From Actinopolyspora lacussalsi subsp. righensis (GTDB taxonomy: Bacteria; Actinomycetota; Actinomycetes; Mycobacteriales; Pseudonocardiaceae), in contig NZ_FPAT01000002.1 in assembly GCF_900116555.1 (NCBI RefSeq), positions 248,001-312,000 on the forward strand: a stretch of DNA of 64,000 bases, in the 5' to 3' direction. Made by a program: the position numbers and the translations under genes. This document shows positions 18,918 to 28,269 of this stretch, in pieces; the first letter of the stretch is position 1; the number at the start of each line of letters is the position of its first letter. The notes beneath the pieces are model-generated. The model worked only from the letters and a program-made list of their open reading frames with translations. It made no database searches and was not told the origin of the DNA.

Positions 18918-20153
18918 GTGACTTCGCAACCCAGTGGGCGGCCGCTGCGGATCGTGCTCGGAGCAGTCATGTATCCGCCCGATGTCAACGGTGCCGCCAG
19001 TTTCGCCCACCGCCTGGCCACAGGACTGGCCGCACGTGGCCACGAGGTACACGTGATCTGCCACGCCCCGGACCGCCGTTCGTACACCGCGACCGAGGAC
19101 GGCGTCACCGTCCACCGGGTCAGCTCCTACGGCACCCCGGCACATCCGACGACGCGGGTCTGCCCGCCCTGGCGGGCCTCCGCCGAGGCCAAACGCCTGC
19201 TGCGCGAGATCCGACCGGACGTGGTGCACGTCCAGTCGCACTTCTTCATCGGCCGTGGTGTGATCAACGCCGCCCGCCGTATGGGGATTCCACTGGTGGC
19301 GACCAACCACTTCATGCCGGAGAACATCTTCGGTTATCTGCCGATCCCCCGCTTCCTGCAGTCCACGGCCGCCGCCGTGCTGTGGCGCAACCTGGTCAGG
19401 CACTACAGCAAGGCCGCCACCGTCACAGCGCCGACCCCTCGCGCGGTACGGCTGTTGCGGGAGCACGGTTTCGACAAGCGGGCACTGCCGATCTCTTGCG
19501 GCATCGAGATCGACCGCTATCGCAGCGCCGCGGCCGAGTACCGGGAACAGCATCCCGCCCCGGCAGTGCGCACCGTGCTGTTCGTCGGCAGGCTCGACGA
19601 GGAGAAACACGTCGACGATCTGCTGCGGGCCATGTCCCTGCTGCACACCGACGCCGCCACCCGCTTGGAGATCATCGGTGACGGCAGCAGGCGTGAGTCG
19701 CTCGAACAGCTCGCGGCGGAGCTCGGTATCGCCGACCGGGTGTGCTTCGCCGGGTTGGTCGACGAGGAGGAGCTGCTCGCCGCCTACGCGCGTGCCGACG
19801 TGTTCTGCATGCCGAGCATCGCGGAACTGCAGAGCCTGGCGACGATGGAGGCGATGTCCGCCCGAACCGCCGTGGTGCTGGCGAACGCGATGGCACTGCC
19901 GCACCTGGTGCGGCCGGGACGCAACGGCTGGCTCTACCCGCCGCGCGACGTGCACGCCCTGGCGAAGGCCATCGACGAGGTCGTCACCGAACGCGCCACC
20001 ATCGACGGCATGGGGGCGTTCAGCCAGCACATCATCTCCGAGGCCCACGACATCGAAGCCGTGCTCGCCCGGTTCGAGTCGGTCTACCACCACCTGATCG
20101 ACCCGGTGCACACCGACGACCCGGCCGAGGTTCACACCGAGCTGGCCGGCTGA
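18918..20153 (+). CDS. GT4-family glycosyltransferase
   Basis: A 411-residue GT-B fold glycosyltransferase of family GT4, probably using a nucleotide- or GDP-sugar at the inner membrane face. The N-terminal Gly-rich loop (YPPDVNGAASFAHRLATGLA), the hinge segment TVLFVGRLDEEKHVDDLLRA and the donor site PSIAELQSLATMEAMSA with its E-x7-E pair are visible. GGGAG is placed 5 nt before the GTG chosen; the ATG four codons earlier overlaps the DMT stop and is the alternative. It is similar in outline to PimB/MgtA-type mannosyltransferases, but the acceptor is unknown. Confidence 0.92.
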   Translation: MTSQPSGRPLRIVLGAVMYPPDVNGAASFAHRLATGLAARGHEVHVICHAPDRRSYTATEDGVTVHRVSSYGTPAHPTTRVCPPWRASAEAKRLLREIRPDVVHVQSHFFIGRGVINAARRMGIPLVATNHFMPENIFGYLPIPRFLQSTAAAVLWRNLVRHYSKAATVTAPTPRAVRLLREHGFDKRALPISCGIEIDRYRSAAAEYREQHPAPAVRTVLFVGRLDEEKHVDDLLRAMSLLHTDAATRLEIIGDGSRRESLEQLAAELGIADRVCFAGLVDEEELLAAYARADVFCMPSIAELQSLATMEAMSARTAVVLANAMALPHLVRPGRNGWLYPPRDVHALAKAIDEVVTERATIDGMGAFSQHIISEAHDIEAVLARFESVYHHLIDPVHTDDPAEVHTELAG

Positions 20154-20238
20154 GCAGCCACCGCCGAGCGGTCCGCCGCGAGTGCCGTCACCGCGAACGG
20201 AAGCGGTACTCCCGGACGGCCCGCCCGAGCCACGAGGG

Positions 20239-21231
20239 ATGAACCGAAAGGAATCCGAGCCGCCGATGCCAGCAGCCGATCACGAACAGCTCCCGGCCAC
20301 TTCCCTGCGCGGTCGCAGAAGCCGCGAGCGGCTGGACGTCGGCGGCAGCGCGCTGCACTGCTGGCGATACGCCCCCGCCGTGTCCGAGCCTCCGGAGGCC
20401 GGAAGTCCCGAAGCCGATCACCCGTTCGGTGGGAGTGCGGAGCGCTCGCGCCCTCCCACGCTGCTGCTGCACGGGTTGCGAGGCACCCATCACGGGCTGG
20501 AACCACTGGCGGCGGCACTGCCGGAACGGGAACTCCTCATCCCCGACCTGCCGGGCTTCGGCGACTCGGGACCGATGAGCACGCGACGGCACGACGTCGC
20601 CGGATACGCCCGGACCGTGGTCGAGCTGCTGCGCCGACTCGATCACGGCGGGGAACGGATCGACCTGCTCGGGCACTCCTTCGGCTCGGTGATCGCCGCC
20701 GCCGTGGCGGCGGGATCACCGGAGCTGGTACGACGACTGGTGCTGCTCAATCCCATATCCACCCCCGCCTCGCACGGCCCCGCGGCGCTGCTCGCCCGGT
20801 TGACCTCGGTCTACTACCGGATCGGTGAGCTGTTGCCCGCACGGCTGGGCAGAGCACTGCTCTCGAACAGATGGATCGTGCTGGGAGCGAGTCACGCGAT
20901 GCTGCGCAGCCGGGATCCGAGGGTGCGGCGCTTCGTGCACGACAGCCACCTGCGGCATTTCAGCCGGTTCCACAGCCCCGCGCTGCTCGTCGAGACCTAT
21001 CGCTCCTCGATCTCCGACACCGTGGCCGACCACGCCGCCGAACTGACCGTGCCCACGTTGCTGATAGCGGGGGAGACCGACGAGATAGCACCGCTCACCG
21101 GGCAGCGACGGATGCGCGACTCGCTCGTGGACGCCAGGCTGGAGGTCATCGAGGAGGTGGGGCACCTGGTGCACTACGAAGCCCCACGGCACGCGGCCCG
21201 TTCGATCCGACGCTTCCTGGACGCCGCGTGA
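20239..21231 (+). CDS. Alpha/beta hydrolase
   Basis: A 330-residue alpha/beta hydrolase. The oxyanion segment LLLHGLRGTHHGLEPL, the intact nucleophile elbow LLGHSFGS, the acid in AGETDEIAPLTG and the His in EEVGHLVHYEAP form a complete Ser-Asp-His set. It lies between two GT4 genes and overlaps the second by 4 bp (GTGA), so it belongs to a transporter-GT-hydrolase-GT operon and may deacylate or transfer an acyl group on the glycosylated product. The exact start is unclear: candidate codons between 20182 and 20266 all have weak sites. Confidence 0.85.
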   Translation: MNRKESEPPMPAADHEQLPATSLRGRRSRERLDVGGSALHCWRYAPAVSEPPEAGSPEADHPFGGSAERSRPPTLLLHGLRGTHHGLEPLAAALPERELLIPDLPGFGDSGPMSTRRHDVAGYARTVVELLRRLDHGGERIDLLGHSFGSVIAAAVAAGSPELVRRLVLLNPISTPASHGPAALLARLTSVYYRIGELLPARLGRALLSNRWIVLGASHAMLRSRDPRVRRFVHDSHLRHFSRFHSPALLVETYRSSISDTVADHAAELTVPTLLIAGETDEIAPLTGQRRMRDSLVDARLEVIEEVGHLVHYEAPRHAARSIRRFLDAA

Positions 21232-22445
21232 TCCCGCACCCGGATCCCGAGGTCGAGCGCCGCGCCGTTGGGGAGGACGACGGCGGGCAGGAGGACACGG
21301 CGCCGAAACGGGTGTTCGTCGACGCCCGCTGGACACGAACCGACTTCCCGGACGGCATCAGCCGTTACGGAGCCGGGATCGTCGAAGCACTGCACCGCCT
21401 CCGCCCGGTCACCATGCTGATTCACGACAGGCGCCAGTTGCGGCTGCTGCCGGACGGAGTGCCCTACCGGTTGATCAACAGCCCGTTCTCGCCCCGGGAA
21501 CTCCTGGTGTCGCGCACCCTGCGACGGCTGGGGGCCGAAGTGGTGTTCAGCCCGCTCCAGGTGATCGGTGGATTCCGGCGCCGATACGTTCTCGTGCTCA
21601 CGCTGCACGACCTGATCTACTACCGCGATCCTCGCCCGCCCGGTTTCCTGCCGTTGCCGGTCCGGGTCGTGTGGTGGCTGTTCCACCACGCGTGGTGGCC
21701 GCAGCGGCTGCTGCTCAATCGGGCCGACGCGGTGGTCACCGTCAGCGAGACGACCAAGCGGTTGATCGCCCACCACCGCCTGACCGCTCGGTCGGTGACG
21801 GTGGTGCCCAACGCCCCGGGGGAGGCGCACGCCTCGGTCGACCGGCCGGACGCGGTGAGCGGAGCTACCGAGTCGTCCACCGCGACCTCCGAGGACGTCG
21901 CGGTGGACGAGCCCGACCGGGGGGAGGGCGCTCCTCGCGGGGAACTGCTCTACATGGGGTCGTTCATGCCCTACAAGAACGTGGCGACCCTCGTCGCGGG
22001 AATGGCCCGCTTGCCCGGTTATCGTCTTCACCTGCTCAGCCGGATACCGCCCGAGCGGGAACGCGAGCTGCGCCGGATCGTCCCCTCGAATGCCGAAGTG
22101 GTTTTCCACAACGGCATCGAGGAATCCGCGTACCGATCGTTGTTGCGTCGTGCCGCCGCGTTGGTCACGGCCTCGCGGGACGAGGGATTCGGGCTGCCGG
22201 TCATCGAGGCGATGAACGCCGGAACTCCGGTGGTGTGCAGCGACATTCCCATCTTCCGTGAGGTGAGTGGCGGTAACGCGTGGTTTTTCGACGCCGATTC
22301 GGCCGCGGAATTCGCCACGGCGGTGCGCCGCACCGAGAACGTCGAATCGCGCGGTTCCGTGGTCGCGGCGGCGCGTGCGCACGCGGCCGGATACACCTGG
22401 GACGTTTCCGCCCGAAAACTGTCCGAACTGATTTCCCGGTTGTAG
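21228..22445 (+). CDS. GT4-family glycosyltransferase (mannosyltransferase-like)
   Basis: A 405-residue GT-B enzyme. Marks of GT4 are FPDGISRYGAGIVEAL (acceptor-side loop), LTLHDLIYYRDPRPPGF, SETTKRLIAHH, the hinge LLYMGSFMPYKNVATLV and the donor site SRDEGFGLPVIEAMNAGTPVV. An acidic linker of about 35 residues separates the two Rossmann halves, longer than usual. The GTG start overlaps the hydrolase stop by 4 bp. It is the last gene of the run that begins with the DMT transporter. Sugar and acceptor cannot be read from the sequence. Confidence 0.92.
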   Translation: MIPHPDPEVERRAVGEDDGGQEDTAPKRVFVDARWTRTDFPDGISRYGAGIVEALHRLRPVTMLIHDRRQLRLLPDGVPYRLINSPFSPRELLVSRTLRRLGAEVVFSPLQVIGGFRRRYVLVLTLHDLIYYRDPRPPGFLPLPVRVVWWLFHHAWWPQRLLLNRADAVVTVSETTKRLIAHHRLTARSVTVVPNAPGEAHASVDRPDAVSGATESSTATSEDVAVDEPDRGEGAPRGELLYMGSFMPYKNVATLVAGMARLPGYRLHLLSRIPPERERELRRIVPSNAEVVFHNGIEESAYRSLLRRAAALVTASRDEGFGLPVIEAMNAGTPVVCSDIPIFREVSGGNAWFFDADSAAEFATAVRRTENVESRGSVVAAARAHAAGYTWDVSARKLSELISRL

Positions 22446-22501
22446 GTCCGTTCCGCCTGATTCCGCCGCGTCGTTCCCCGGCCTCGGCCGAACTGCCTCC
22501 C

Positions 22502-22542
22502 CGATGTCGTGGCCCCGGAGCGAGAGCCCGCGGGAGGTTCCG
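22502..22542 (+). repeat. Dispersed ~50-bp element, partial copy
   Basis: Contains CGATGTC, then about 10 nt, then AGCGAGAGCC and GGGAGGTTCCG, matching elements at 38125-38177 and (inverted) 32860-32912. It lies between convergent genes. Within the element GCGAGAG tends to be repeated. Its role is unknown. Confidence 0.55.
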
Positions 22543-22581
22543 TCAAGCGAGCACCCCGACAATCCGACCGGAAAGCTCCGA

Positions 22582-23025
22582 TCAGTGCGTCCAGACCTTG
22601 ATCGCCCGCACCACGTACGGTGCGCGGGGTACGAAGCTGCCGCCGGGATAGGTGCTGAAGTCCGCGCTGGTGGCGCATCGCGCGTCCTGGTAGACCGTGA
22701 CCGGTCTGTCCATTCGATTGACGAAGGAACGTGCCTCGATGTCTCCGTTCAGTCGTACGCATTCCTCCATGTTCGTGCCGCGCAGGTCGGAGGAGTGCTC
22801 GTTGCCCGCGTAGTCGGTTTCCGACCAGGCGCAGAACACTCCGACGTCGCAGGGCCGGTCGGTACCGGGCACCGCACCCGCCGCGAGTGGCTGAACCGAT
22901 CCGCCCAGCAGCAGAGCCGCCAGCAGCGGGAACAAGACCCGGCGGACTCGCGGGACGACCGGGACCCGGAAACCGCCGCGCGGGAATCCGTGGTGCGGGT
23001 ACGTGCCGTTGTCGCGAGTGAGCAT
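22582..23025 (-). CDS. Secreted peptidase inhibitor I36-like protein
   Basis: A 147-residue exported protein. A positively charged N-terminus (about 25 residues) precedes a hydrophobic stretch VLFPLLAALLLGGSVQPLAAGA, a signal peptide cleaved near residue 52. The mature part, about 95 residues, has the I36/SMI beta-gamma-crystallin-like pattern: CDVGVFCAWSETDYAG, NMEECVRL, RSFVNRMDRPVTVYQDARC, with four Cys residues. Members from Streptomyces inhibit metalloproteinases, but most are uncharacterised. A GGAAGG motif about 9 nt before the ATG supports this start. Confidence 0.85.
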   Translation of the reverse strand: MLTRDNGTYPHHGFPRGGFRVPVVPRVRRVLFPLLAALLLGGSVQPLAAGAVPGTDRPCDVGVFCAWSETDYAGNEHSSDLRGTNMEECVRLNGDIEARSFVNRMDRPVTVYQDARCATSADFSTYPGGSFVPRAPYVVRAIKVWTH

Positions 23026-23246
23026 GAAACATCACCTTCCGTTCCGTTCGGGGGAAGAGGTGTGATTCCCGATCGGGACACCTGTGATCAACATGCTCAA
23101 CCGGTGCGCGCGCTCGCCAGCGAATCCGTCGGATTCACCCCGGAAGTGTGGTTTTCCGGTTTCGTCGTCGGTCCCGCGCCGGCCGGACGGCGCGATGCTT
23201 CGCGGCCTGGGTGGCGTGTTTCCGGGGTTTTCGATCTCATGGAAGT

Positions 23247-24221
23247 ATGCAGCGGATCGTGTTGGGAAAGACGGATATGGCGGTGTCGCGAATCGCCTTC
23301 GGAACCTGGCAATTGGGTGGCGAATGGGGTTCGTTCGACGAGGAACAGGCCATCGCGGCCATTCGGCACGCACGGGAACTCGGAGTCGATTTCTTCGACA
23401 CCGCCCAGGCATACGGCTTCGGCAAATCCGAAGAGGTTTTGGGTCGGGCGTTGCGCTCCGAACTGGAACGGGACCGTGACAGTCTCGTCATCGCTACCAA
23501 GGGCGGTATCAACCCGGGCGGGGAGCGCCCCAGGGACGCCCGGCGCGCGTCATTGCGGCAGGGAGTCACCGAGAGCCTGCGTGCGCTCGACGTCGACCAC
23601 ATCGATCTCTACCAGGTGCACTGGCCCGACGAACAGACCCCGGCCGAGGAGACCGCCGCCGCGCTGCAGGAGCTCGTCGACGAGGGCAAGATCCGGCACG
23701 TGGGGGTGTCCAACTACGACGCGGCCCAGCTCGCCGACTTCGACCGCACCCGACCAGTGGAGACGCTGCAGCCGCCCTACCACCTGTTCCGGCGGGGTAT
23801 CGAACGGGAGACGTTGCCCTACGCGCGGCAGCACGACATCGGGGTGCTCGCCTACAGTCCACTCGCGAGTGGACTGCTGACCGGCGGACTGCGCCAGGAC
23901 ACCACCTTCGAGGCCGACGACTGGCGTTCGCAGTCCTCCGCCTTCACGGGTGAGACGTTCCGGCGCAATCTGGAGGTGGTCGACCGGCTCACGCGGTTCG
24001 CCGCCGACAAGGGCGCCGACGTCAGTCAGCTCGCGATCGCGTGGGTGCTGGCGCAGGAGGGGGTGCACGTCGCCATCGTGGGGGCGCGGAGTTCCCGCAA
24101 CATCGAGAAGAGCCTCGCCGCCGCGGAGCTGCGGCTCGATGCCGAGGAGCTGGCCGAGATCGAACGCATCACCGCTCCGGGCGTTTCCATCGAGGGCGCC
24201 AGTCCGGAGGGCGTGGCCTGA
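23247..24221 (+). CDS. Aldo/keto reductase
   Basis: A 324-residue TIM-barrel NADPH-dependent aldo/keto reductase. The catalytic tetrad segments are visible: DFFDTAQAYGFGKSEE (Asp and Tyr), VIATKGGI (Lys) and YQVHWPD (His); the cofactor loop IVGARSSRNIEKSLAA is near the C-terminus. It is similar to the YhdN/AKR11-type general stress reductases. The start is the ATG opening MQRIVLGKTDMAVSRI, where the family normally begins; the ribosome binding site (GGAAG) is unusually close. Substrate unknown. Confidence 0.93.
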   Translation: MQRIVLGKTDMAVSRIAFGTWQLGGEWGSFDEEQAIAAIRHARELGVDFFDTAQAYGFGKSEEVLGRALRSELERDRDSLVIATKGGINPGGERPRDARRASLRQGVTESLRALDVDHIDLYQVHWPDEQTPAEETAAALQELVDEGKIRHVGVSNYDAAQLADFDRTRPVETLQPPYHLFRRGIERETLPYARQHDIGVLAYSPLASGLLTGGLRQDTTFEADDWRSQSSAFTGETFRRNLEVVDRLTRFAADKGADVSQLAIAWVLAQEGVHVAIVGARSSRNIEKSLAAAELRLDAEELAEIERITAPGVSIEGASPEGVA

Positions 24222-24231
24222 GCTGTCGCTG

Positions 24232-24271
24232 CCTGACCGGTCAGGGCCTGACCGGTAACGGCCTGACCGGT
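24232..24271. repeat. Three direct repeats with 15-bp period
   Basis: CCTGACCGGT occurs at 24232, 24247 and 24262, exactly 15 bp apart, starting 10 bp after the aldo/keto reductase stop. The first copy extends to the palindrome TGACCGGTCA. The even spacing could suit cooperative protein binding, or may reflect slippage. Confidence 0.65.
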
Positions 24272-24467
24272 CGATGAGGACGTGCGAGCACCACCTCCGC
24301 ACCACGGACGCGGTGCCCCGGAACTCCGGAACCGCTCTTCGGAACCGCTTCGGCGGGGGACTGTCACCACGTGGCCGCGGCGGTTCCGGTTCGTCCACCG
24401 CCGCGGTCCGGCGTGACCTCGGGCCGGGCCACGACCGCAACCGACATCCGGATGGGACGCTGAAGCG

Positions 24468-24773
24468 ATGCACGAGTCCGATCCCTCCTCCTCCACGCCG
24501 CTGGTACTGCGGATCGGCCACGAAGAGCTGCTGATCCGCAAGCGCTACGAAGTGATCAGTATCGCCAACGACATCCTCATCGCGCTGTGGTTCATGGTGG
24601 GCAGCATCCTCTTCTTCTGGGAGGCCACCACCACCGAGGGGACCTGGCTGTTTCTGATCGGCAGTATCGAGCTCGCCATCCGTCCGGCCATCCGGCTCAG
24701 CAGGCGGGTGCACCTGCGCAGACTGCGCGGTCGCCCGTCACGGCACGACAACGACTCCGAGCAGGACTTCTGA
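24468..24773 (+). CDS. YrhK-like membrane protein
   Basis: A 101-residue protein with the YrhK domain: LRIGHEELLIRKRYEVISIANDILIALWF, a second hydrophobic helix TWLFLIGSIELAIRPAIRL, and a basic then acidic tail. Two membrane helices are predicted. The function of YrhK proteins is unknown. The ATG opens MHESDPSSST. The gene is isolated, followed by two copies of the dispersed palindrome that may act as its terminator. Confidence 0.8.
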   Translation: MHESDPSSSTPLVLRIGHEELLIRKRYEVISIANDILIALWFMVGSILFFWEATTTEGTWLFLIGSIELAIRPAIRLSRRVHLRRLRGRPSRHDNDSEQDF

Positions 24774-24783
24774 GCCCTGCCCA

Positions 24784-24850
24784 CGGCGATTCCGCGAGAG
24801 ATCGACGGGGCGAGGGCCGTGCCGACCCGACGGTTTCGCGAGAGATCGAC
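24784..24850 (-). repeat. Two copies of dispersed palindrome (minus orientation)
   Basis: Copies at 24784-24808 (GGCGATTCCGCGAGAGATCGAC core) and 24832-24850 (GGTTTCGCGAGAGATCGAC) diverge slightly from the consensus arms. They lie directly 3' of the YrhK gene, paired like the copies near 4.3 kb. Confidence 0.6.
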
Positions 24851-25038
24851 ATCCCGCCCGCCGCGCGACGATCGTGCCCGCCGCACAACGATCCGCGAAC
24901 ATCGCGGGGTGATGACGTGGTGCCAATACCCCCGAGCGGGTGATAGACACTACTGTGTCACCAGTCACGCCGACCGGGGCTCGGTCCGTACCGGCTCTCC
25001 CGGGGCGCTCTCACCCCACCAGAACGAAAGAGCCCGAT

Positions 25039-26646
25039 ATGCAGGCACTGATGCAGGACCGTCCGCTCACCATCCCGCACATCTTCCACCGGGCGGAGCG
25101 GCAGTTCCAGGACAAGCGAATCGTCACCACCACGCTGCGCGGCGAGGTCGAAAGCACCTACGCCGAGTGGGCCTCGCGCGTCCGGCGACTGGCCACCGTG
25201 CTCGACCAACTCGGGGTCCCCGAAGGGGCCAGGGTGGCCACGTTCGGCTGGAACACCCAGCGTCACCTCGAACTCTACTTCGGCGTGCCGTGCACCGGAC
25301 GCGTGCTGCACACCCTCAACATCAGGCTGTTCGCCGAACAGGTCTCCTACATCGCCGAGCACGCCGCCGACGACGTGGTGTTCGTGGATCGTTCGCTGCT
25401 CCCGATGCTGTGGCCCGTGGCCGATCAGCTGACCACCGTGCGGTACTTCGTGGTCCTCGACGACGGTGCCGACTCCGAGATCCCGGACGATCCCCGCATC
25501 CGGGACTACGAGGAGCTGCTCGCCGCCGCCGAGCCGTTCCGCGGTCGCTTCGAGGTCGCCGACGAGAACGCGGCCGCCGCGATGTGCTACACCTCCGGCA
25601 CCACCGGTCAGCCCAAGGGCGTGGTCTACTCGCACCGCTCCACGGTGCTGCACTCCCTGGTCAGCCTGACAGTCGATGCGGTGGGGCTCAGCGAACGGGA
25701 CACCATGCTTCCCGTGGTGCCGATGTTCCACGTCAACGCCTGGGGGCTGCCCTACGCAGCGATTTTCGCGGGTACCTCGATCGTGTTCCCCGGTCCGGCG
25801 ATGAAGCCCGAGGCGCTCGTGAGCATGCTGGAGCGCCATCGCGTCACCACCACCGCGGGCGTGCCCACCATCTGGATGGGGATGCTGCCGTTGCTGGGCG
25901 ACCACGACCTGTCCAGCCTGCGGGTGGTCGTCGGCGGGGGTTCCGCCATCCCCACGGCCCTGTCCGAGGGGTGGCGCGAGGCGATCGGCATTCCGATCAC
26001 CCAGGCGTGGGGCATGACCGAGACCAGCCCGCTGGCCTCGGTGGCCAGCCCCCGCAGCCACCACGACGGATTGAGCGCCGAGCAGCTGATCGAGGTGCGT
26101 GCCACGCAGGGCCAGGCCGTGCCGCTGGTGGACCTGCGCATCGTGGACATGGACACCGGGGAGGAACAGCCGTGGGACGGTGCCACGCCCGGTGAGCTGC
26201 AGGCGGCCGGTCCCTGGATCGCCTCGTCCTACTACGGCGACGAGGGGCGGGACGCGTTCACCTCCGACGGGTGGCTGCGCACCGGCGACGTGGCGACGAT
26301 GGACGAGCACGGTTTCGTTCGGCTCGTGGACCGCACCAAGGACCTGGTCAAGTCCGGCGGCGAGTGGATCTCCTCGGTCGAGCTGGAGAACCACATCATG
26401 GCCCACGAGGACGTGGCCGAGGCGGCGGTGATCGCCAAGCCGGATCCGAAGTGGACCGAGCGCCCGGTGGCCTGCGTGGTCACGGAGGAGGGGAAGCAGC
26501 TCACCTCCGAGCAGGTGTTCGACCACCTGCGGCAGCGGGTGGCGAAGTGGTGGCTGCCGGACGAGGTGTGGTTCGTCGACGAGCTGCCCAAGACCAGCAC
26601 CGGCAAGTTCTCCAAGAAGACGCTCCGCGAACAGCTGCTCGGCTGA
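25039..26646 (+). CDS. Medium/long-chain fatty acid-CoA ligase
   Basis: A 535-residue ANL-superfamily adenylating enzyme that activates a fatty acid with ATP and transfers it to CoA. Motifs in order: P-loop YTSGTTGQPKGV near residue 185, the VPMFHVNAWGLPYA segment, QAWGMTETSPLAS near 330, GWLRTGDVATMDEHGFV (the TGD Asp) and the C-terminal lysine region PKTSTGKFSKKTLRE. Length and motif set match FadD-type ligases for medium or long chains. The ATG has a GAAAG motif 8 nt upstream. No other lipid genes adjoin it. Confidence 0.93.
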   Translation: MQALMQDRPLTIPHIFHRAERQFQDKRIVTTTLRGEVESTYAEWASRVRRLATVLDQLGVPEGARVATFGWNTQRHLELYFGVPCTGRVLHTLNIRLFAEQVSYIAEHAADDVVFVDRSLLPMLWPVADQLTTVRYFVVLDDGADSEIPDDPRIRDYEELLAAAEPFRGRFEVADENAAAAMCYTSGTTGQPKGVVYSHRSTVLHSLVSLTVDAVGLSERDTMLPVVPMFHVNAWGLPYAAIFAGTSIVFPGPAMKPEALVSMLERHRVTTTAGVPTIWMGMLPLLGDHDLSSLRVVVGGGSAIPTALSEGWREAIGIPITQAWGMTETSPLASVASPRSHHDGLSAEQLIEVRATQGQAVPLVDLRIVDMDTGEEQPWDGATPGELQAAGPWIASSYYGDEGRDAFTSDGWLRTGDVATMDEHGFVRLVDRTKDLVKSGGEWISSVELENHIMAHEDVAEAAVIAKPDPKWTERPVACVVTEEGKQLTSEQVFDHLRQRVAKWWLPDEVWFVDELPKTSTGKFSKKTLREQLLG

Positions 26647-26760
26647 ACAGCTGCCCGAACGGTTCGCCCGGGGCCGCCCTGGGGATCCTCCCGGCGGTCC
26701 CCGGGCGCCCGCGGTCGAGCGGATTCCCGCGGTGGCGCCGCTCGGGGTCGGATCGAGCCT

Positions 26761-28269
26761 TCACTCCGCTTCGGGCAGCACGAGCCGGAAGGTTGCTCCT
26801 CGCCCGGCGCGGGTGTCCAGCTCGATCCGGCCACCGTGGCTTCCCGCTATGGCCGCGGCTATCGCGAGCCCCAGGCCGCTGCCGCCGTGTTCCCGGGTGC
26901 GGGCCGCGTCGGCCCGGTAGAACCGGTCGAACACCTGACCCGCCTGTTCGGGGGTCAGTCCCGGCCCCGAGTCGGTGACCTCCACGATCGCGGTCGGCGT
27001 GCCCGCCACCAGCTCCGGGCCGGACGCCCACCGCGCGGGGCCGTTGAGCCCGCCGCTCGCGCTGCCTGCCGGGGCCGTGCCCACCCGAACCCGGATATCG
27101 GTGTCCGGCGGGGTGTGCGACAGCGCGTTCGAGACCAGATTGCCCACCACCTGACGCAGCCGGTGGGAGTCCCCGATCACCCGCACGGACTCCAGTTCCG
27201 TGGCGTCCGGGCGCAGCGGGTCCAGCCGTACCCGCGAGGATGACTCCCGGTGCGCGGTCCCGCTGATCGCGTCGGCGGTCACCGAGAGCAGGTCGACCTC
27301 CTCCCGGTCGTAGACCGGCTCCTGGTCCAGCTTGGCCAGCAGCAGCAGGTCTTCCACCAGCAGGCTCATGCGTTCGGCGTTCTGCTCGATCATCCGGTGC
27401 GCCTCGTGCCGCTGCTCCGCGGGCAGGCTCTCGTGCTTGAGCACCAGCTCGGCGAAACCGCGCATCGAGGTGAGCGGTGTGCGCAGCTCGTGTCCCGCGT
27501 CGGCGACGAACCGCCGCAGCCTGGCCTCGGAGGACTCGCGTTCCCGCAGTGCGGCCCGCAGTCGTTCGATCATGGTGTTGAGCACCCGGCCGAGCCTGCC
27601 GATCTCGGTGTGCGGATCGGTCTCGCGCAGGCGCAGGTCCAGGTTCCCCTCGGCTATCGCGCCCGCCGTACGTTCCATCCTGGTCAACGGCAGCAGCCCG
27701 AGGCGCACCACCCACCGGCCGACCGCGATCAGCCCCACCACGGTGGCCAGCAGCAGTGCCGAGTTCAGCCAGAGCAGTTTCGACACGGCCCCTTGCAGCG
27801 TGTCCAGCGGTAGCGCGACCACCGCCGAGCCCTCCCCGGGGACGTCCTGCCGCAGTACTCGCCAGCTGCCACCGCCGGATCTGGCGGGCACGGTGGTCGG
27901 TTCCCGGTACTCGGAGAAGCTCCCGGCCTGCCCCGTCCGCAGTTCCGGGCCGTTCTCGGGTCCGCTGCCCAGCGACTTACGCAACTCGCCGCTCGGGGTG
28001 TAGAAGTACACCCGGAAATCGGAGGGCAGCCGCCGCTGTCCGTCGTCCGGTTCCCCCGGTATCGGGCCACCTATCGCCTCCGGCCGGGGCGGCCGGAAAT
28101 CCTCCAGCTGTTCGTCCACCCTGCCCAGCAGCCAGGAGCGCAGCACGACCACGCCGATCACCTGCGAGGCCAGCACGGCGAGCGTGGCGAGCAGGGTCGC
28201 GCCGATCAGCAGTCTGCGCCGCAACGAGCGGGCACGCAGCCAGTCCGGAACAGTCACCCCACCCGTCAC
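26761..28269 (-). CDS. Sensor histidine kinase
   Basis: A 502-residue membrane kinase that would autophosphorylate and signal to the adjacent OmpR-type regulator. Architecture: N-terminal membrane helix (about 20-48), a 130-residue extracytoplasmic sensor domain, second membrane helix (about 168-190), HAMP, dimerisation domain with H-box DAGHELRTPLTSM (His near 260), N-box GNLVSNALSHT near 375 and G-boxes DSGPGLTPEQAG and HGGSGLGLAIA. It is of the type of mycobacterial TcrY/TrcS kinases. The GTG start overlaps the regulator stop by 4 bp. The stimulus is unknown. Confidence 0.94.
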   Translation of the reverse strand: MTGGVTVPDWLRARSLRRRLLIGATLLATLAVLASQVIGVVVLRSWLLGRVDEQLEDFRPPRPEAIGGPIPGEPDDGQRRLPSDFRVYFYTPSGELRKSLGSGPENGPELRTGQAGSFSEYREPTTVPARSGGGSWRVLRQDVPGEGSAVVALPLDTLQGAVSKLLWLNSALLLATVVGLIAVGRWVVRLGLLPLTRMERTAGAIAEGNLDLRLRETDPHTEIGRLGRVLNTMIERLRAALRERESSEARLRRFVADAGHELRTPLTSMRGFAELVLKHESLPAEQRHEAHRMIEQNAERMSLLVEDLLLLAKLDQEPVYDREEVDLLSVTADAISGTAHRESSSRVRLDPLRPDATELESVRVIGDSHRLRQVVGNLVSNALSHTPPDTDIRVRVGTAPAGSASGGLNGPARWASGPELVAGTPTAIVEVTDSGPGLTPEQAGQVFDRFYRADAARTREHGGSGLGLAIAAAIAGSHGGRIELDTRAGRGATFRLVLPEAE